Origin: Melanocharis versteri
Taxonomy: Eukaryota; Chordata; Aves; Passeriformes; Melanocharitidae
Assembly: GCA_013397845.1 (NCBI GenBank)
Contig: VZTG01010637.1
Location: 1,220,340 to 1,284,339, forward strand
DNA: 64,000 nucleotides
Direction of reading: 5' to 3'
Shown: piece after piece, positions 57,483 to 64,000 of the stretch
How positions within the stretch are numbered: position 1 is the first letter of the stretch
Layout of the letters: every line of letters starts with the position of its first letter
The notes under the pieces: model-generated
Database searches by the model: none
The model's input: only the letters and a program-made list of their open reading frames with translations
Told to the model about the DNA's origin: nothing
Position numbers and translations under genes: made by a program

Positions 57483-59584
57483 GCTTGGTGCCACGGAAGC
57501 ACTCGTGTTATCACAGGTGCTGATAGCAAACAGGGAGCAGTGGGAAGAGGACGTGCCACTGAAGGCACTGATCCCATGCAGCTTGGCGAGGGGAGTGCAG
57601 CCCCTCATGCCTCACTTGGCTTCCTTGGGGGTGACACACCCTGGGGCAGTTGACAAAAACCTCAGTTTCTGGCAAAATTCAGGAAAGCAAATGCAGCTGC
57701 TCTCTGAATACTTCTCAAAGAGAAATATTGGTGGCTTCTCACACTGTCTTTTCCCTTTCAACCCCTGTAATTGAATTATACTGCTCTATGTCCAACTAGA
57801 AGAAATTTAGAAAAAATCTATTGGGAACTACCTCAATTTGCAATAAGTGTGTTTGGTACTGCAGGAATAGTCTCAAACCATAGGCTCTTATTTTCCTTCT
57901 TGAGAGGTCTATGTAGGGCTATTCATTGCTTGATATCAGGGAACAATAAATCCAAAATGCTACCCTAATGTGAGTCTGTGGACATCACTGGTTAGGCACA
58001 GGTATATATGGGCGAATCATGTCCCAGATGAACACCAGAGGGACTTAATAAGGCATTTCTCCATCTTGGCTTTGTCCACCCCGCGCTGCGGTCGCTTGGG
58101 GCAGGTTGCCTGACAGCTGCCCGAGCTGTCTGTACGTTTCAGCTAAGAATACGATCCTTCTGTTACCAATTAGGTCAGCCTGGCACTGGTCAAGTCAGGC
58201 ACTTGTCTAAATTCAGGTTGTCATTTTGGACACTTATAAATGGAAACAAAGCTGTGTTTCTCCGTCATGCATCTAAATAAGTTCAAAACCAGTCCTAAGT
58301 CCATTTTAAGCATTGAGTCCACCCAGTAATCTTATTTCCCTTTTTGGTAAATTATCTTTCTGTTATAATGTGTGACCTCAGACATTTCAATGACAGTAAA
58401 TCACATTCTCTCCCACCTTAGGATCTGTGAAGCTAACCTGGCTTGACCATCTGGTTCAGGAAGTTCATCTGAATGTACTCCTATAATAGAGGTTGGATGA
58501 GTTCCGTTGTAAGCCGTGTGAGTTATGTCTCAGTAGATCTGGGCTTCAGTTCAAGTGTGAGCTATGGAATTAGGGGCCTCATCTCTGAAAGGATCCATGG
58601 GCATCCTCAAATCGTGATGCTATGGGCATTCTCAAATCAACTCTATTTCAGTGTGGTGAGGAATTTGTAAGACCAAATTTCAATACTAATTTTTTGGCGC
58701 TGGCAAATCCTTTTCTAAGAATTCAGAGTCTGAGGCTGAGTGCTTTATAGGTCCCAAATAAAATCATAGAGATGAGCAGCCAGCGCATCTGGGAAGGTAC
58801 TCAACTCTTTGAAGGATCTGGTTCTTGGTGTGTCCTTCTGATTGTGTCTAGAGTCTTTTGAGTGTCCTGCACTCAAGGTAATACATAAAAGCTCAGCTCA
58901 CAGGAGCAAGCAGGAGAGGTTTGCAAAAGCAGCATCTGGCACTGGTAAAATACAGAACCAGAGTAGTGAATGTTGGTTTTCGTTCTGTAATTCAAGTATT
59001 TGATTGCCATTTCTGCCTCATCCACTCAGCTTGTGAATGACACATAAGGGGTCTCTTTCCAGTAAATCACAGCAGCAGTTGCAATATGTACAAGCCTGCT
59101 CAGATACTGGTGGGAACCAAGCCATGGAGGAGTGGAGATCCACACTGACTAATTTGCTGGGAGTGAGCCCCACCCTTAGCTGGAATCCCTGTTAATGTAA
59201 TAATCATCCAGAACTGGGAGTGTTAATGGCAAAAAAAAAAGCCCTGGGAGAACAAGCGCTACAGGAGGAGGTGAAAGATGTGGGCAGATTAAAAAATAGA
59301 GCGCCAAATTCTTGGCTAGAGTAAATAAATAAAGCTCTTTTGAAGCTACTGGCGAGACACCAGGTAACCTGACCCAAAATTTGTACAGGTGGGTGAGCCC
59401 TTGCAGGACAAACTTCCATATGTTTGTCATTACTTTGAGATATCTTACAGCTGCTCAAGCCCTGCTCTTCCAGAACCTTCCTCCTCTGTTGTGCAGAAAA
59501 GGGAGCAAAGTGCAGAAGGCTTCTCCTCTGAGATAGTGGTGTTGGTTGGGTGAGGAAGGTCCCATCTCGTTTTCCTTGCCGGTT
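57483..59584. other. Noncoding interval with one candidate element
   Basis: AT-rich to balanced DNA. The block 58070-58230 is listed separately. An A10 run lies at 59231-59240. Chance frames only. Confidence 0.55.
58070..58230. promoter_or_regulatory. Candidate element with retained CpGs
   Basis: Begins with a CpG cluster (CCCGCGCTGCGGTCGC at 58080-58095, then CCCGAG and TACGTTTC), with an inverted pair ACAGCTGCCCGAGCTGT at 58111-58127, and goes on into AT-core words (CCAATTAGGTCAG near 58166). No frame and no repeat explains it. Inference by composition. Confidence 0.3.
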
Positions 59585-59775
59585 TTTCTAACCCAGCCCG
59601 GGTCTCTGGCACACAGCAACCCCCCGGAGGGTGGTGCTGGCGTGGCCGAGGGCACAGGAGCTGCTGTGGGGAAGGACAGTGACAGTGGCAGTGGCAGGAC
59701 TGTGCTCCCTGCCCCTGCCGCTGCGCAGGCAGGAGGAGCCCGTGCGCAAGGCACCGCGCGAAGGGGTGTCTGAAA
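59585..59775. other. GC- and CpG-rich patch
   Basis: About a dozen CpGs in 190 bases, including ACCGCGCG at 59752-59759, and a small (CAGTGG)-type tandem at 59675-59700. Five frames overlap here on both strands (for example minus 59455-59889, 144 codons), which is typical of GC-rich noncoding DNA. It could be a small CpG island or an unrecognised minisatellite. Confidence 0.45.
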
Positions 59776-59899
59776 GTTGGCCAGACATGCAAAGAAAGGA
59801 CTTTCAGTGCATCCATCCACCTTGCAGCAGTCCTTAAAGCTCCTAAAAAGACTGTCCTTCAGTAATGAAAAGGAAAACAAGTGCACCACAAATCAGTGC
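59776..59899. other. Short noncoding spacer
   Basis: Nothing seen. Confidence 0.6.
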
Positions 59900-60130
59900 A
59901 ATATTTGACTTGGCTTTGGGAGCTATTTCTCTGAAAAAGTTTAAGGCTATTATGAGTAACACAGTGTTTAGCTCTCTGCTAATGTAACAGCTGAAGAAAA
60001 ATGCATTTTGCTCTCTAACTTGCTTATTAGTCAATGGAAACTATAACCACAAACAGTACATTTAACCGCTGTATTAAATATTAAACCTGAAACTGTCATT
60101 ACCAATTATTTTCAATAGGGCATAATGGTT
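59900..60130. promoter_or_regulatory. Candidate conserved noncoding element
   Basis: Non-repetitive sequence with many distinct words: GCTATTATGAGTAAC near 59946, GCTAATGTAACAG near 59977, CTTATTAGTCAATGG near 60023, CAGTACATTTAACCGC near 60053 and CATTACCAATTATTTTC near 60098. The only frame over it is a 63-codon minus one (59843-60034) without domains. Very enhancer-like by inspection. Confidence 0.35.
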
Positions 60131-62749
60131 TGAGGGTTAAGTAATATGGACTAGGAGCCAATGGATCAGTCTAATCAAATGAAAGTATTCCTAATGGGAT
60201 AGTGCTGTATGGGAAGGTGCAGTGATGCTGAACCTTGGTTTCTAACACTGGGATGATTTGATGTCAAGCATTTTCCTTCTTTTTGTTCATTCATGGCTAA
60301 CTTACTCTAATGCAGTTGATGAGGGAAGTGATTCGGGGAGTCAGAGAGACCAAAAGCCCGCAAACTTCTAGATTTAGCATGTATATCTTCTGGCAGAGCT
60401 GAAGGCCAGCATATCACCCCTTTCACTCTGCAAAATGCTTGAGCAAGATTAGAATTTCTCTACCTAAAGAGACACAATCAGATTGAAACAAACCCTGTGG
60501 TGCCTGTACTTAAGAGGAAAAGGCTGAATGCCCTCTTCGAAGGCTGTAGATAAAAAATGCTATTAATAGTTAGAGGTGCTCCTTTAAAACAATTTATATT
60601 GATAAATATTTGTAAAAAGAAACTTATATGTTTAATAAAATCCTACCCATATTAGAACAATCCGGTGCTGATGGTCAGACACAGCAGGCTGCATTTTTAT
60701 GGCCAGATTAGCAATCTGCTAGGGAAGGTTTTCAAGTGTTCTGTATCTACAAGTGTAAGTAAAAACATTTAGTGTCCCACTCCACCCATGGCAGCAGGAG
60801 GCCATGCAGAGACCTGCATTCTGCTGCAAACCCTATGGCTCCGGACCTGCTCCTGTGTCCTCCAAATCTCCTTGGCATGAGCTGAAGTTCTCTTCCAATT
60901 TAGACAGAAATTAGCTCACGTCTTGGGCCTGCCCTGGCTTGGTCCGTGGGCTGATGGACCTTGGACGCTTGGGTGCCTTGGTCATTCCCTGAGAGTTGCC
61001 AGGGGTGGGCAGGGAGGGCCCTGCCAGGCTGGCCAGAGCAACCAGAGCCTGCTGGTGATTGTCTCGAGCTCTGTGTGCAGCAAATGTCTGTGAAACATGT
61101 TAGATTCTCATCTGCCCCTTCTAGTGAAACCAGGTTTTGTCAGAAGATTCCTGACCAGGGCCAGCCTTATTGTTCTCATGGTTCAGCTGAGGTCAGTGAT
61201 GTATGTAATCTGTACCAGGGTGTGGATGCATCTGGCAAGTAATGGCAATACCCCAGCCTGTGAAGATTTCCCTCTGAATGACAGTGCTATAATTAAATCT
61301 CCAAATTCAGGACTCTGAGCCAGAATTGAAATTTGGGAACTTCACAGAGGTAGGGGCCAGCTGTGAAGCTCATCTGGGGATGTGGATTGCAATTTCCCGA
61401 AGCCCTGGGGCGGTTTGGTTCTGGGGGAAGATGCTCAGGAGCTGCATAAAGAGATTGAGCAAAGATAGCGAGTTCTCTTTCACAGCACTAGTCTGAGTAA
61501 ATAGGTTTGCAATAATCAGCTGTTGACAGATGGCAGCAAAACACCTGTGAGTGACTAAACTTTTCAGCCACTTAGTCAGAGCTCCAGGAAAACTTGGTGC
61601 TGATTCTCAGAAATGAGAAGCATATCTTCTAATACATTCTGTATCTCTTGCAACTTTCTCCTTTAGCCACAATAAAATGCCTATGGATGAAGCTCATGGA
61701 AGTTCATCAAATTCATTTGGCACTGGTTTATGCCTACTTTTAAAATATGTCAGATGTAACACTAATCCTGGTGCAACCGCACTGTAATTAGTGTTTGGCT
61801 CACCCCACTTTAGTAAATGCACCTGACTCAGCTATTTCACAGTTAGATATCATTATGCTTTGAAGCTGTATTTACCATCTGCAGCTGAAATATTTGCCTA
61901 AAAGTATCCCCTTGACAATAAGGCATTGGCCCCATTGTGCTGCTTGTGCTTTGTTTATGTAATGACCCAGATGTATACCCAAAAGATGACCATGTGCTTA
62001 CAAGTGTTAGAGCCTCATACACTGTGGGATATGTTTCTTGACTTTCTGAAGGGATGGTTTCACAGGACAACAAAGAGGAGTTCTTAATTGGACCCTTTGA
62101 TAAATTACAGGCTCCATTACAGAGCCATTTTAAAATCAGGATAGTGGAAGGGTTTTTCTCAATTGCGTGAGAACAAGATGAAGGTAGGGTAGACAAAATA
62201 ACCACGATATGCTTCACAAAGAGATCTGTGTCAAAGCTTGGCTGACCTCCAGACTAGACCCTCTGGGCTAATGCTGGGTGTCGTGTGGAGATGCAAAGTT
62301 CGGACTTGTACTTTTGGTGGTGCACACAAACCCCAGCATAAAGGGGACTTCAGGTCTGCTCCCCAAAGGACATCACAGGGCTTCACACCTGGTCTCTCCC
62401 ACAGGCTGCCAGAAACCACTGCAAAACCAGCACAGTGTCATCAGCCTTCAAGAGTTCATCTCCAGTCTTACAATATTTGCTTAAAGTTCTAGCTTGTGGA
62501 TTCCAATGGTGAGAAAAGTATCTCAATTTTCAAGTAAAAGAGAAATTTTCGTTCTTATGGTTATGGAGAAGAGCCTGAAAAAGGAACTTTAAAGGCTCAG
62601 CCCCCAGAAGGCATTTAGGTGTGATTTATGTGTGTGACTCCTGTTTTATGGTTTTTCAATGCTGAGGGTTAGCAACACAGCCAGCTTTGTTTCATGAGGT
62701 AAAGCAGAGCTGGAACACTGCAGATAATGGAAAGTCCCTGGTAACACCG
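60131..62749. other. Noncoding interval with one candidate element
   Basis: AT-rich to balanced DNA. Near 61640-61830 a run of varied words (ACAATAAAATGCC, TTCATCAAATTCATTTGGC, a retained CpG at 61778, ACTGTAATTAGTG) may be regulatory. The frames at 60961-61318 and 61843-62217 have no domains. No repeat family is recognised. Confidence 0.5.
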
Positions 62750-63060
62750 ATACAGCTGGTTTCTGCCTGTCTCCCTGCTGCAGCTGTTTGCAGAAGGGCT
62801 CTTATCTGGGGCACAGCCTCGGGCATGCCCCAGTCCGGCCTGGAGCTGGAGTGCCTGTGGGCAGTGCGGTGTCTGTGCACAGAAACCCCTCGGGAGTGGG
62901 GATAGAAGCATCCCAGGGGTTGCAGCAGAAGCAGGGCTCTGGCAGGGGCGAGTGGGGCCACGGGCAGCCCCCGCCTCCATGCCCGGGTGGTTTGCACTCG
63001 GCAGCTCGGGGTGCCTGTACTTGTGCTGCCTGCACACCACACTGTCTGGCCCTGGAGAAT
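62750..63060. other. GC-rich patch with overlapping chance frames
   Basis: GC-rich, about eleven CpGs in 250 bases. Frames of 96 to 132 codons lie on both strands (plus 62788-63078; minus 62669-63040, 62692-63042 and 62802-63200) in conflicting phases, with no domain in any. The composition resembles the patches at 32575 and 59585. Confidence 0.45.
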
Positions 63061-64000
63061 GTGCTGATCACATGTTGATGACTGTGTGGAGAAAATAAAA
63101 AAATCATGCTTTTTCTATAGAGGTCAGCTATTCTGACTGGACATCGTTTATCCCCTAATCTGTGGATCTGGGCTGCAGGCTGGGTGAATGGTTTGCTCAC
63201 TGGCAGAGCCCTCTGCAGATGTGTCTACTCATCAGCTGGAGTTTACAAGAAAATATGACCCTTGTGCATAGATCCCTTGTCTGAGTGGAGTTGAATTTCA
63301 TTCACTGCGTGCACAAAGGTGATGGACACGTGATTTTTAGGGCTAAATTAACCCTTCAGCATTCAGTTTTGTCTTGTTGCATGTCCTTGACACATATTTG
63401 GAGGTCAAACTGTAGATCAGCTTTTCCTTTATTATGATTTCAAGAGCTTGAAGAACCTGTTCACATGTTCCTACTGTGAGCTGATTTTTGTCTGTGATTT
63501 TTTTCCTGCCACTCTCTCAGCACTTCTGTGTATTTATTAGCATCAGGATGCAGGTACAATGCATGTGAAAACAGTTTTGAGCAGTCCATCTTTTCTACCC
63601 TGGATACTCAACTTCATTCCTAATCCACACTCAGATGGACATGGCACAATTTGAGCAGTAAACCTGGCCCTACAGCCTTAAAATGTGCTTTAAAAGATAT
63701 AACTAGATGCTTTGTTCTTGCAAATTAGGCTGAGATTATAATGTTTAAAGTAAGCTTAATTAAGAGTATGCTGAAATATACATAGGGCTTGATTTTTTGT
63801 TTAGAAGAATTAAGCCAAATTGCAACATCTTTGCAGTCATATCAATGACAGCATAGGTATAAAACTCAAGAGAATTATATCTTTAATATCTACTTTCATG
63901 TGGCAAAAAAAAAGGAGATCAATTTATTTGAACTGGTACATTTGCTTTATTTGAAACTTTAAATTCATCACATTTCCAGGAAACTCTATAGTTGCATTTT
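63061..64000. other. Noncoding interval, nothing specific seen
   Basis: AT-rich DNA to the window end, with an A9 run near 63905-63913. No frame, repeat or splice-flanked exon is supported. Confidence 0.6.

Noticed and set aside
62669..63200. Stack of 96-132-codon frames on both strands
   Set aside because: Conflicting phases in GC-rich DNA, where stop codons are scarce; none has a domain.
1..64000. Endogenous retrovirus, LTR pair or CRISPR-like array
   Set aside because: I saw no paired long terminal repeats, no retroviral coding motifs and no regularly spaced direct repeats.

Overview
This window looks like a piece of a bird nuclear genome that contains no recognisable protein-coding gene. 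The bird call rests on relics of CR1 (chicken repeat 1) LINEs: clear 3'-end matches at about 13792-14170, 15195-15539 and 32440-32530 on the plus strand, an older CR1/L3-like copy at 20110-20390 on the minus strand, and a doubtful copy near 12520-12800. There are also several very old MIR-like tRNA-SINE relics and almost no other mobile DNA. I see no Alu or B1-type SINEs, no L1 and no LTR pair. The species and locus cannot be named from the sequence alone.

Reading frames give no gene. The longest open frame is about 149 codons, which is near what chance gives for 64 kb of AT-rich DNA read in six frames. None of the translations resembles a family I know, and no chain of frames joined by convincing splice sites appears. 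The best coding hints are weak: a possible exon on the minus strand at 51889-52088, a 42-codon frame with a strong Kozak context in a small CpG-rich patch at 35425-35553, and a possible 6-base micro-exon at 29065-29070. The window is therefore best read as an intergenic desert or a large intron.

Layout: 1-12 kb is AT-rich single-copy DNA with candidate conserved noncoding elements (about 470-880, 5030-5110, 5800-6080, 8490-8900 and 11340-11740). From 12.5 to 15.5 kb lie the CR1 relics and one SINE relic. From 16 to 18 kb is a dense block of regulatory-looking sequence. From 18 to 32 kb is mostly featureless DNA with old SINE and LINE relics and a few simple repeats. A CR1 tail at 32.4 kb is followed directly by a GC-rich patch. 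From 33 to 47 kb there are further candidate elements (40840-41110, 44190-44540, 46130-46280) and fragments of an old, unnamed dispersed repeat. From 47 to 53 kb there are MIR relics, a G-quadruplex-prone tract, the possible exon, and a compact cluster of direct and inverted repeats that folds into a microRNA-like hairpin (52848-52952). From 53 kb to the end there are two GC-rich patches (59.6 and 62.8 kb) and three more candidate elements.

The candidate regulatory elements were chosen by eye, on long stretches rich in homeodomain-, POU- or GATA-like sites, without repeats and often holding CpGs that normally decay. Many such blocks in a gene-poor region would fit the regulatory surroundings of a developmental gene, but that is inference and needs a cross-species alignment. 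I found no bacterial-type operon, CRISPR array, toxin gene or viral gene.
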